Assembly: GCA_035388225.1 (NCBI GenBank)
Contig: DAOOPM010000006.1
Location: 1-64,000, forward strand
DNA: 64,000 nt
Reading direction: 5' to 3'
Source: SB25 sp029560875
GTDB lineage: Bacteria > Bacteroidota > Bacteroidia > Bacteroidales > Tenuifilaceae
Under the pieces are notes generated by a model. The model was not told where the DNA came from. It saw only the letters and a list, made by a program, of their open reading frames with translations, and did no database searches. Within the stretch, counting starts at the first letter, position 1; every line of letters starts with the position of its first letter. The position numbers and the translations under genes were made by a program. Positions 25,878-34,266 of the stretch are shown here, one piece after another.

Positions 25878-27343
25878 TATTTGCTAAATATTACTTGAGG
25901 AGCTTTTAAATACTTTTCATTTTCAAAATCAAACTTCAAGTATTCAATCTCATTCTGATTGATATAGAACTTATCAGTTGTTTGAACTAAAGATATATAA
26001 CCCAAAACTTCGGCTAATCCTTTTGTAACAGGATACTTAGTTAACACTTCACTAAGAGATACTTGACTTGTATCATTCAGTATTGTTTCAATGTTATTTA
26101 AAAGTTCTTTTCTGTTAATATGTTTTGTACTAACTAGATTCATTAAGGATTCTAAATCAAGCTTATTTTCTGAAGACCTCGGTTGTTCTATGAATTCAGA
26201 TAAAATTTGTTCTTCACCTAACTTTCTTTCCATTGGCAAATCAATAATTGCATCTCCTTCTATTGTAATATAAGAATCATGAGAAGGAGTTTTATCTACC
26301 ATTTGCAAAGCAAGGTTTCTAATAATATTAATTGTTTCTTTGACTTTCTTTCTTTCCTCTAAGTTCTTTTCTGCAATAATTCGACTAAGTTTATCTGCTA
26401 ACAGATTATTTGAATCCCACACTTTCCTTCCAGATAAATGTAAAATAGTTTTAGCCCTCCGAAGAAATTTCTCATTATACTCAATTCCTCTGTCATCCAA
26501 TATTTTATATACATCATTTACTAATTGTTTTAATTCGTCTTGACTGACATCATCTAGCAAAAAGTTCCAAAAAGCGTAAAAACTTTTCCCTTGGTCTGTC
26601 TGCTTTAATTCGTCTAGAGAATCAAAAGTGTACTGAAGAATTTTTCCTTTGGATAGCGACTTATCGGATTGTTTCTCGTAAATATTCCTGACAATAATTT
26701 TAAAATTCTCTTCAACTTCTCTAAAGTCACCTATTAATTCATTAGTGATTTTAGTAACATCGTCAAATCTTGATTTAATTTGATAGTTCTCAAATGTCCT
26801 TACAGAACCTTCTCTTTTTATTGTTCTTATTTCATCTTCAATTTCTGCCTTACGCTTTTCAAGTTCTTCAATCTTTTTTTTAGGGTCTTCAATACTGTTG
26901 TCGATTAATTCCTTTAATTTATTAAAAATGTCCTTAAACTTAGATTCCGTGCCAACTAGTTTTCTATCCTTTAAAAGTTCTACAATTTGAAAAACTCTTG
27001 AAGTATGCTTTGTGGGAGAATTCATTATTTCTTTTGTATTCTCATCTGTATAGAAACTTAGGTATCTATTTTTCTCGTCAGACCATTGCTCAATGTATCT
27101 TCTTGCTCTGTCAACAGAATCTAAATTCAAACTACTTAAATCATTATCATCCTCATCTTGATAATTCAAATCGTCTAAGTAGTCTGCAAGTTTTTGAACT
27201 AAAATGGAATTAGGAATGGGTTGCTCATTTGTCTCCTTGAATTGGTTGTGTAAAAATGTTATAATCAATGCTGCGTTATTGGAACGCAACATTTTTACCG
27301 TAGGTGAATTTTTGATTAATATTTTTACTTGCTCGTAATTCAT
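25877..27343 (-). CDS. jetA: Wadjet JetA, MukF-like kleisin (DUF3375)
   Basis: 488 aa. It starts MNYEQVKILIKNSPTVKMLRSNNAALIITFLHNQFKE, the typical DUF3375 opening with a winged-helix part, followed by a coiled region (about 165-200 KIEELEKRKAEIEDEIRTIK) and a C-terminal kleisin segment. It bridges the JetC heads. It is the first gene of a complete, intact jetABCD operon. Only 72 nt separate it from the stop of the upstream Rad50-like ATPase gene, with no strong terminator between them, so read-through from the reverse transcriptase operon is possible. Confidence 0.92.
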   Translation of the reverse strand: MNYEQVKILIKNSPTVKMLRSNNAALIITFLHNQFKETNEQPIPNSILVQKLADYLDDLNYQDEDDNDLSSLNLDSVDRARRYIEQWSDEKNRYLSFYTDENTKEIMNSPTKHTSRVFQIVELLKDRKLVGTESKFKDIFNKLKELIDNSIEDPKKKIEELEKRKAEIEDEIRTIKREGSVRTFENYQIKSRFDDVTKITNELIGDFREVEENFKIIVRNIYEKQSDKSLSKGKILQYTFDSLDELKQTDQGKSFYAFWNFLLDDVSQDELKQLVNDVYKILDDRGIEYNEKFLRRAKTILHLSGRKVWDSNNLLADKLSRIIAEKNLEERKKVKETINIIRNLALQMVDKTPSHDSYITIEGDAIIDLPMERKLGEEQILSEFIEQPRSSENKLDLESLMNLVSTKHINRKELLNNIETILNDTSQVSLSEVLTKYPVTKGLAEVLGYISLVQTTDKFYINQNEIEYLKFDFENEKYLKAPQVIFSK

Positions 27344-27415
27344 TCAATATTCAGATAAATGATGCTTTTTTCTTAATACGATTCTTCAAATCACTAAAGA
27401 AATCGAAAATAGTCA

Positions 27416-29833
27416 CTATTTCTTCCAATCATATTTTGTTTTTCCACAACTACACCTTATTTCCTTATTAACAGTATCAAAATTCTTCACCAATACAGGT
27501 TTCTTACAAGTTTGGCAATAGAACAAATTCTCAAATTCTATTAAATCATTCCAAAAGGCTTTTAAGTCGCCAAGTTTTGGTGCAAATGGATTATCATGAG
27601 AAAGCAGATTGCCCAAAATATTTGAGTTGGTTATCCTTTCAATTATTACCATTTGGTCTTGTATACCTTTAGAACTTTTATTGATTTTAGATTTCAACTC
27701 ACAGAGTAGTTCATCACTCATCCTTTTTTCGTTTGCATCATTGAATCTGAAATTAACTTTGACCTCAAGGTTTGCGCAAATATCTTTAAGCATATGCTCA
27801 AGATACTTTCTAATCGGATTACCTAGAATTTCAATATTCCCCTTGGATAAATTTGTCTCTATTGTCTCTCTTAAATCAATTAACTTATCTGCTAAATAAG
27901 TACCTTCTATATCATCCCATCTGATTTCATTTATTAACCAATTCTTTCTTTTGGCAAGTTGACTCACATATTGAAACCATTCATTTTCGTGAGTTAAAAG
28001 AATAATTTGATAATCCGAGAACTTTTCAAATATTAAATCAGCAAATTTTTTCCTATGATTACTATCAAAACTAGAAATCACATCGTCTAAAATTAAAAAC
28101 TTGTTTTCTTTATTAAATGCTTTAACGGATGCCAAAAAGAATGAAAGTCCATAGCAATTTAAGTGGGACTCACTAAAGAACTTCTGTGGAGGATAGACCC
28201 ACTCCCCATTATACTTATATTCAATTTTTATTCCATTAAGTTCGTCCTCCTCACCAACTGTACTAATCCTTAACTCTTGGAACTGCTCATTTGGATTCAT
28301 ATATTGGTAATAATCATTTATCGCTCCAGAGAATGTGGTAATGAAATTTTCTAAGCCGTCCTTTTGCACTATAACAAATTCGTTATAAATCTTCTCTAAA
28401 GAATTTCTTTGGTATTCAAGAGCCACTCTTTCTTTTTCAAATTTCTTTATCCGTAAGAATGACTCCTTTGCAGATGAGATGTTCGAATATGTAAGAGTGT
28501 GATTAATCTTATTTGATGAACTTTGGATTTCCAAAATAGATGAAGTTATGACTGAAATAATATCAAAATCCGACTCACTGAACTTTATTGATTTTAAGTC
28601 CGAAATAAAATTACCAGAAGTAACCTTTACATTACCATTTCTTTCGAACTCTCGAAGTTTATCAATTATAGCATCAACCGAAGACTTAATAGTTACAAAT
28701 GCACTATCATTGTATAGGGTATCGTGAACCAAAATCTCTAATCGCTTTATTCGTTCACCAGACAAGGTAATTACGGTTTGTTTAGCGGAATCGAATGCAG
28801 CCTTTTTTATCGATGATTCTTCAATCTGCTTTAACCTCGACTTAATTTCACTGAGCAATTCATCTTTACCTTTAGGTTGCAAACAGAGAGGACAACTATC
28901 TTCCTTATGATATTTTTTCTCAATTACAGTACTACCAGCTTTTAGCAATTCGGCAAAGTATACTTGCATTATACTTTGGATATCTTCAGCAATTAAACTA
29001 AACTCAGTGAAGTATTTTAGATATTCTGAGTTCAATAAGTCAATTTCTGCTTTTAGGTTAGTAAGTGTATTTTTACAATTTTCGAGAAACCTTATTTCAT
29101 TAAGAGTTTTTGTGCTTGAAGGTGATTTGAGCAAATTAAGAACAACATCAATATCTGTAAAAGATTTTACTTCAACACCCAATTTCATTGGTGTTATTAT
29201 CTCATTGATTTTTTCAAATAGATTTGCTTCAACTCCAATTGCAGCACCAATTTTTTCGATTTGATTTTGTTTCTGGGTATTTATTTGTGCTTCAAAGTTT
29301 TGATTTTTAATTTCAATTTTAATTGAGTTGTAAGATTTCTTTAGTACCTCTTTAATCTTGTTTACTTCTGAGAATCCAATTACATCAGACAAACTTTTAA
29401 GTTTATCACCTTTTGTTTTATCAATGAATTCAGTCAAGAATTGATGACGAAGTATAAGATTTTCGTTTTGAGTGTTATTAAGATAGGTGTTGAATTCGTC
29501 TGATTTGTTTGAATTATCAGTAATGAGTTTGTCTTTTTTGAAGCCAAGTGACTTGGTAGATGCTAAATTTGGGTTTGTGAAATCAATTTTTACAGAAGAA
29601 ATCTCAGACTGGGTAATATTTGAGTTTCTAAGTGCATCTTTAAGGTCAATTTCAGAACCAGATAAATGTTTTACATCATTGTTAAAGAACCATTCCAATG
29701 AGTCAGAAATACTGCTTTTTCCAGTTCCGTTATCACCATATATAAGAATTGATTTCTCTGATAGTGGGATTTCTATCGTTTTTTGAACTCCACGTATACC
29801 AGAAATCGATAGGTTTTTAATCTTTGTTGGCAT
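27416..29833 (-). CDS. Rad50/SMC-like ATPase with zinc hook and C-terminal zinc ribbon
   Basis: 805 aa. Walker A is GDNGTGKS (33-40). A coiled-coil middle carries a CPLC zinc-hook motif (314-317). Walker B FLILDDVISSFDSNH is near 577-591, followed by LLTHENEW. After the ATPase fold comes a helical extension with NPIRKYLEHMLKDI and NLLSHDNPF, then four cysteines (773, 776, 794, 796) forming a likely zinc ribbon at the very end. The C-terminal half recalls the HEPN-like tails of defence ATPases, but I see no clean anticodon-nuclease motif, so I do not call it RloC or PrrC. It is the last gene of the reverse transcriptase operon. Confidence 0.82.
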   Translation of the reverse strand: MPTKIKNLSISGIRGVQKTIEIPLSEKSILIYGDNGTGKSSISDSLEWFFNNDVKHLSGSEIDLKDALRNSNITQSEISSVKIDFTNPNLASTKSLGFKKDKLITDNSNKSDEFNTYLNNTQNENLILRHQFLTEFIDKTKGDKLKSLSDVIGFSEVNKIKEVLKKSYNSIKIEIKNQNFEAQINTQKQNQIEKIGAAIGVEANLFEKINEIITPMKLGVEVKSFTDIDVVLNLLKSPSSTKTLNEIRFLENCKNTLTNLKAEIDLLNSEYLKYFTEFSLIAEDIQSIMQVYFAELLKAGSTVIEKKYHKEDSCPLCLQPKGKDELLSEIKSRLKQIEESSIKKAAFDSAKQTVITLSGERIKRLEILVHDTLYNDSAFVTIKSSVDAIIDKLREFERNGNVKVTSGNFISDLKSIKFSESDFDIISVITSSILEIQSSSNKINHTLTYSNISSAKESFLRIKKFEKERVALEYQRNSLEKIYNEFVIVQKDGLENFITTFSGAINDYYQYMNPNEQFQELRISTVGEEDELNGIKIEYKYNGEWVYPPQKFFSESHLNCYGLSFFLASVKAFNKENKFLILDDVISSFDSNHRKKFADLIFEKFSDYQIILLTHENEWFQYVSQLAKRKNWLINEIRWDDIEGTYLADKLIDLRETIETNLSKGNIEILGNPIRKYLEHMLKDICANLEVKVNFRFNDANEKRMSDELLCELKSKINKSSKGIQDQMVIIERITNSNILGNLLSHDNPFAPKLGDLKAFWNDLIEFENLFYCQTCKKPVLVKNFDTVNKEIRCSCGKTKYDWKK

Positions 29834-30014
29834 TTTTATCTCTTAGTTTTTGGAGTTCATTTTTAATATTGACATCTGTAAACTTGCCTTGATGATATAA
29901 ATTGGCCAGAGAATTTGCTATTTCAACATCAATATTTTCAATTTCAGATATACCTTTGAAGAAATCATCCAGAATCTCTTTGCCTGACTTCACCTTGTTA
30001 TCCATAGTATTCAT
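29817..30014 (-). CDS. 65-aa protein between nuclease and ATPase genes
   Basis: 65 aa, acidic and helical (SGKEILDDFFKGISEIENID...NELQKLRDKNANKD). It overlaps the GIY-YIG gene by 4 nt at its start and the ATPase gene by 17 nt at its end, so it is embedded in a translationally coupled operon. It shows no homology that I recognise. The size and position suit a small bridging subunit, inhibitor or antitoxin for the nuclease or ATPase. Confidence 0.75.
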   Translation of the reverse strand: MNTMDNKVKSGKEILDDFFKGISEIENIDVEIANSLANLYHQGKFTDVNIKNELQKLRDKNANKD

Positions 30015-30481
30015 TTTTTAAAGTAGTTCCAATCAATCTTAATATCTACTTTCAAATCACTACTATCAATTTCTGCACCAGTTTTGTTATTACAAATTGG
30101 ATATACCCCAAAGTTTTCAACAAAACTTAAAATAAAGTAACTTTCAAGGTCTTCAATTCTAAAGTTCCAGTTTGCTTTAAGGATATCAAAATTTAAATAG
30201 GTGAAAAGTAATGGTGCAGTTTTTCTGTAGTTCACCAAACCGACATTCTTCGATTTACCTTCAAAATGCCCACTAAGCCTACTTCCTATGCTGTTGGTCT
30301 TTTTTTCGCTCATTCCAATGTATAGTAATTTAGACTTATCAAAAGGGTATTGAATAAAGGTGTCTTGGGTAAAAATAAAATATAAGCCAACTATTCCTCC
30401 TAGTGATTTGATATTTGAGGGCTCAAACGATTTAGGTTCATCGAAGTAGATAGATATTGTTTGCTTATCCATTTTTTTCAT
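30011..30481 (-). CDS. GIY-YIG superfamily nuclease of the reverse transcriptase operon
   Basis: 156 aa. The family residues are present in order: GLYFIF (32-37) as the GIY strand, LLYIGMS (52-58) as the YIG strand, Arg68 in GSRLSGHF, Glu113 in DLESYFI and Asn131/132 in CNNKTG. All five positions of the GIY-YIG active site are therefore filled, so a working nuclease is likely. It differs clearly from the 81-aa UPF0213 protein outside the element. The start is Met1 (overlapping the RT stop by 17 nt) or Met4 (8 nt). It is the probable effector of the system. Confidence 0.8.
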   Translation of the reverse strand: MKKMDKQTISIYFDEPKSFEPSNIKSLGGIVGLYFIFTQDTFIQYPFDKSKLLYIGMSEKKTNSIGSRLSGHFEGKSKNVGLVNYRKTAPLLFTYLNFDILKANWNFRIEDLESYFILSFVENFGVYPICNNKTGAEIDSSDLKVDIKIDWNYFKK

Positions 30482-32183
30482 TTAAAAATTGGTTGTTATA
30501 ACTGAAATTTGAACCATAGTAATTCAAAGGTGCAACTTTCTTTTTTGATTTTCTGAATGGTGTCCTAATTTTTTTAAGGTGTAACTCAAGTCGTTTGATT
30601 TGCTTTTCTCTATTCCTATCTAGGTTTCGTATTTGATTAGTAGTGTTTTGATGGGTTCTTAACAGTTTGAAGCCAGCGCACCAACACATTGAAACCCTTG
30701 AACTACCATAACGACAACGACTTACAGCCATTGAGATTAAACGTTGTTGAAGTCTAAATTTTATAGCTTTTTCATTAATACTTGCCGATTTTTTTGCATT
30801 CTTGATAATCTTATCAGTTTCATGTATTTGTTTCTCCAATTCTTTCTTTATAGACCTTTTTCTAACTCTAATCACTCCATCATGTCTAATTTGATAACCA
30901 ACAAAGGACAGCCAAGGTACATTTCTCTGATTTTCAATACTTGTTGAATCATAAACATCCCATTTGTATGGAGATTTGGATTTTAATTTCTCATTCCAAA
31001 AATCTTTCCCATATACATCGTATGGTTCAGATTTATGGCTAATAAGTTTGACTTCTTTAAGAGCCTTTTGATAAACTTTGAATAATTCATCGCATTTATC
31101 TCGATTTGTATGCATCAAAACCATGTCATCACAAAACCTACAATAGAACGTGCTTTCATCAGAGTTTGAGTTAACAATTCTATCTACATGATTAAGAATA
31201 ATATTTGCTATTAAACACGAGATTGCACCTCCTTGAGGAACACCTATTTTGTCTGAATCAATAAATGAACCTACCTCCTCAAGTTCTGATGTTTTAACCC
31301 AAGGAATTTTCCCATCTGAAATACCATGGTTGATAAGGAGTTGATTTTCTATTCTATATATATTCTCATTGAATGAAAAAGCACCCAGATATGAATGGAA
31401 CAGAAGTATTGCTCTATTATCAATTGTTATTTTTAATTTAGCATCTACTTCATTTACCAATTCTTTAAATTTCTCAATAATTACTTCATGATTTACACAA
31501 TCATAAAATTTCTTTATATCACATTCAGACACATATAATGGAACCCCTATTTTATTCTTAAAATCAATAATATCTTGAACTGCCTGATGATGATTGAAAG
31601 TTTTTTTTGATGGATTAGTATACCGAAAAGCATAAGATGAGTCTGAGAAAAGTGGGTCGAAACAATAGGTAAGATATTTTGATATTTGACCAATAATAAT
31701 TAAGTCTTTTAGACTGAAAACTGAGATAGGTCGATACTCATTTTTAGTCTTATCTTTTAAAACAGGGATTATTTTTGGAGGTACGATATCATAACCCAAA
31801 GATTGATTGAATACTGAATCCTTAATATCTAACAAAAAGGATTCAAGCTTAATCATCCATTCTGGTTTAGATTCTCCATTTGAATTGTATTTTTTTATTT
31901 CCTTCCAAACTGTACGCTCAAGTTGAATAGTATTTATTTCAACAGCATTTGTGTCACGTTTTTCTCTTTCCTCTTTTAGTATCCTTATCCATGTATTTCT
32001 TGGTGGAAAAAACGTGAAAATTTCATTTTTGCATTTTTTATGCGGTGAGCAAGCCTTGGCTGAAATATTTCTCAAGAAATGGAGGTCATGTCCTTTCTTG
32101 GCGGCAATAGCTCTTTTATGACAAAGAATTTTTATTATTTCTTTGTCTGAAAAATACTCTTTTAAATCTAATTTATCTTTCAT
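30465..32183 (-). CDS. Reverse transcriptase, retron/DRT-like, class unassigned
   Basis: 572 aa. RT motifs: SSYAFR (182-187), motif A ECDIKKFYD (220-228), motif B GVPQGGAIS (314-322), motif C FCDD (350-353) and WLSFVGYQIRHDG (424-436). The catalytic Asp residues are D222, D352 and D353. The N-terminal 130 residues and a very basic C-terminus (510-550) go beyond the RT core. It lacks the usual retron VTG sequence, shows no maturase or endonuclease domain, and has FCDD rather than YADD. It is probably an anti-phage RT of the unknown-group type. Its start codon lies 6 nt after a structured RNA, and it opens a four-gene overlapping operon. Confidence 0.9.
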   Translation of the reverse strand: MKDKLDLKEYFSDKEIIKILCHKRAIAAKKGHDLHFLRNISAKACSPHKKCKNEIFTFFPPRNTWIRILKEEREKRDTNAVEINTIQLERTVWKEIKKYNSNGESKPEWMIKLESFLLDIKDSVFNQSLGYDIVPPKIIPVLKDKTKNEYRPISVFSLKDLIIIGQISKYLTYCFDPLFSDSSYAFRYTNPSKKTFNHHQAVQDIIDFKNKIGVPLYVSECDIKKFYDCVNHEVIIEKFKELVNEVDAKLKITIDNRAILLFHSYLGAFSFNENIYRIENQLLINHGISDGKIPWVKTSELEEVGSFIDSDKIGVPQGGAISCLIANIILNHVDRIVNSNSDESTFYCRFCDDMVLMHTNRDKCDELFKVYQKALKEVKLISHKSEPYDVYGKDFWNEKLKSKSPYKWDVYDSTSIENQRNVPWLSFVGYQIRHDGVIRVRKRSIKKELEKQIHETDKIIKNAKKSASINEKAIKFRLQQRLISMAVSRCRYGSSRVSMCWCAGFKLLRTHQNTTNQIRNLDRNREKQIKRLELHLKKIRTPFRKSKKKVAPLNYYGSNFSYNNQFLNEKNG

Positions 32184-32189
32184 AAAAAT

Positions 32190-32391
32190 GGATACACCTT
32201 TTAATCATGGCTCGGGTTCAAACCCGAAGTCGAATCGAATCGATTTCCAAATTGTTGTATCTTTATGGAAATCAAGACAGGCTATTGCCTACCAACTGGA
32301 GTCACATTCAACTTTTAAGTATGAATATGTTGTCTACTTTTATCAGTTTCTGTCCAAGCAAAACTTGGTTCATGATTAAAAGAGTGTATCC
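32190..32391 (-). ncRNA. Structured RNA upstream of the reverse transcriptase (msr-msd- or DRT-RNA-like)
   Basis: 202 nt. The ends pair over 20/21 nt with one bulged base: 32371-32391 (5' arm on the minus strand, GGATACACTC...) with 32190-32209. Inside, in 5'-3' order on the minus strand, are hairpins CCAAG/CTTGG (32368-32354), CATATTCA/TGAATGTG with inner ACTT/AAGT (32329-32303), TAGGC/GCCTG (32291-32278), GATTTCCA/TGGAAATC with a 16-nt loop (32273-32242) and TCGGGT/ACCCGA (32227-32212). AACTG/CAGTT can enclose the second hairpin. A terminal stem enclosing hairpins directly before an RT gene is the layout of retron and several DRT RNAs. There is no protein frame in it. Confidence 0.75.
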
Positions 32392-32449
32392 TTTTCCCAT
32401 TTATTTAATATTTAGCAACATCTTAAAGAACTACTAATTTAATAAAACT

Positions 32450-33529
32450 TTAGATTCTGTATCTTTCTTCCATCTTATTCAACCAATATCTATCTTTCTC
32501 TTCAGAAACTATCTCATGAAGTATTTCAAAAATAGATTCAAGATGAACCTTCCTAAAAAAATCATTTCCTTGTTTAGTTAAAATTGCTCTGAACTGACTC
32601 TCTGTTTCTCCGTTTTTCCATAAGTACTTATCATTTTCAGATGGAGAAAAAACCCAAAAACCAAATTCATCATAATTCCTAGTTGATGCAACCCTTTCAG
32701 CCAATATCATATTTCTCCATAATTGATTCAATCCAAAACGAAAGGGGCAATGACTAGAAGAATTGATTGTTTTAATATCTAGAACCATAGATTCCTTAGT
32801 GAGTTGCCAGTTAAGGTATTTATTGTACCCACATATATAGTTTTTAAATGAATCTCTCTTCTTTTGTACAACCAAATCCTCAAAATAAGTAGATGAGTCA
32901 CATACATTTCTTATTTGACCTTTCTCCCTATAAGATGAACAGGTTGAGAATTCGGCTTCTATAAACTTAAATTCGATTAAGATTAGACCTTTCTTGTTAT
33001 TCTCATATGTATAAAAAACAGCAATATCAGCATCAGTTCCTTTATTCCCAGCTTGGTCTCCAATGGATTCGTCCATTCCCATTTTAAAACCTTCAATGTC
33101 ATTACAAGTATTGGGAGTGAACTCAGGCTCAAGATGAATAACCTTAACTTGCTTATTGAGTAATACAGAAAACAGTTTGTTCGCTAGTTCAAGGTGTTGT
33201 TGAAGATATATGATTAGATTAAAGCAATATGGCTGTGATGCAGCAGTATTGGTTAAAATACGTTTAAGGTCACCCGCTTTATGGTCTTTAAATCTATTTA
33301 GGGTTGCTGTGTGGATTTCTTTAGTAATAAAATTATATTCGGATTGTTCTTCAGTAAGTAAATGTTTGAAAGTATTACCATTTACTGATTGCCCAAAAGA
33401 TACTACTCCTTTCGTTTCAAGATAAGCAGACATATGCAGGTAGACTTTATTCTGCCATGGATTGCCTTCTTGATATATCTTAGGTTCAGTATTCATTTCA
33501 ATAGATATCTTTTCAATTCTTTTTAGCAA
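32450..33529 (-). CDS. PGN_0703-type putative restriction endonuclease
   Basis: 359 aa. The central part has GTDADIAVFYTYENNKKG followed by LILIEFKFIEAEFS, a D...ExK arrangement of PD-(D/E)xK nucleases as in the PGN_0703 putative restriction endonuclease family; CSSYREKGQIRNVCDSS and FRFGLNQLWRNMILA also fit that family as I remember it. It overlaps the upstream Nmad2 gene by 7 nt. Its stop is 58 nt before the structured RNA of the reverse transcriptase operon. The likely role is DNA cleavage in defence. Confidence 0.75.
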   Translation of the reverse strand: MLKRIEKISIEMNTEPKIYQEGNPWQNKVYLHMSAYLETKGVVSFGQSVNGNTFKHLLTEEQSEYNFITKEIHTATLNRFKDHKAGDLKRILTNTAASQPYCFNLIIYLQQHLELANKLFSVLLNKQVKVIHLEPEFTPNTCNDIEGFKMGMDESIGDQAGNKGTDADIAVFYTYENNKKGLILIEFKFIEAEFSTCSSYREKGQIRNVCDSSTYFEDLVVQKKRDSFKNYICGYNKYLNWQLTKESMVLDIKTINSSSHCPFRFGLNQLWRNMILAERVASTRNYDEFGFWVFSPSENDKYLWKNGETESQFRAILTKQGNDFFRKVHLESIFEILHEIVSEEKDRYWLNKMEERYRI

Positions 33530-34209
33530 ATTGTTTCTTCTGTTTCATCTTCATCAAAATGTCGTTTAGCACACGTAGATATTACCTCTTTAGTTAATCT
33601 TTTGTCAAATACTGAGCGCATTTGAGGGGCAGCATAAATTCTATTCATTTCAAACTCCTTTATCCAATTTTCAAATTTTAACACTAGGTCAGGATTTTCA
33701 ATTTTACGGTGTCCTTGATTACGTTTTATAATTAGTTTTAAGTCAATCGGTAAAGGTCTTGCATCTTCTCCAAAATAATAAAACTCATTAGATATCAAAG
33801 AGTTCAATCCGCATAAATCTCGATTACGGTTTTCTTCTTTGTGAACACTCTTTCTTAATTTTGGGTTCAATCCATTAGAATAATCATAAATACAGTCCCC
33901 CATGCGATGTCGCCAATCGGTGGTCTTCCAATTTGGAATTTTTTTCTTCAATGAAGTTTTACAAAATGAGTCGTACTCTTGCAGTGTCTTTTTATCACTA
34001 ATTTTCATTGCGAAAACAACACAGTCGGATAGGTCGTAATACTCCCCATCATTACATTTTGAGTTTTTAGAACCAGTTCCAACAACCCAATCACCAATAT
34101 CAGCACTCCTTCTTATTGCTGGCTTGCATATTGTCAATGTGCATAATCCCCAAAATGGATTTGGTGCAGCCCCATCATCAAACCTTAAAACGTATGAGTA
34201 TATATTCAT
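33523..34209 (-). CDS. Nmad2 family putative nucleotide-modification protein
   Basis: 228 aa. The opening YSYVLRFDDGAAPNPFWG, then CTLTICKPAIRRSADIGDWVVGTGSK, is the hallmark of nucleotide modification associated domain 2 (Nmad2). These proteins are linked to modified-base and restriction loci; their chemistry is unknown. It overlaps the putative restriction endonuclease by 7 nt, so the two may form a modification-dependent restriction or self-recognition pair. The C-terminus carries an acidic tail. Confidence 0.82.
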   Translation of the reverse strand: MNIYSYVLRFDDGAAPNPFWGLCTLTICKPAIRRSADIGDWVVGTGSKNSKCNDGEYYDLSDCVVFAMKISDKKTLQEYDSFCKTSLKKKIPNWKTTDWRHRMGDCIYDYSNGLNPKLRKSVHKEENRNRDLCGLNSLISNEFYYFGEDARPLPIDLKLIIKRNQGHRKIENPDLVLKFENWIKEFEMNRIYAAPQMRSVFDKRLTKEVISTCAKRHFDEDETEETIC

Positions 34210-34266
34210 GGTTATTTTAATTGAGAATCATTTAGGCATTTCAAATATTTTAAGATTGAATATTCT

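Noticed and set aside
27416..29833. RloC/PrrC anticodon nuclease
   Set aside because: The ATPase and hook fit, but no clear anticodon-nuclease catalytic triad can be read in the C-terminal part.
30465..32183. Group II intron maturase, or a canonical retron RT
   Set aside because: There are no maturase or HNH endonuclease domains and no intron-domain V-like RNA behind the gene. The usual retron VTG motif is missing, so canonical retron assignment is also not supported, in spite of the RNA layout.
32143..32437. Plus-strand frames of 76-78 codons across the RT leader
   Set aside because: They run through the inverted repeats and hairpins of the structured RNA and have no coding character; the RNA explains the sequence better.
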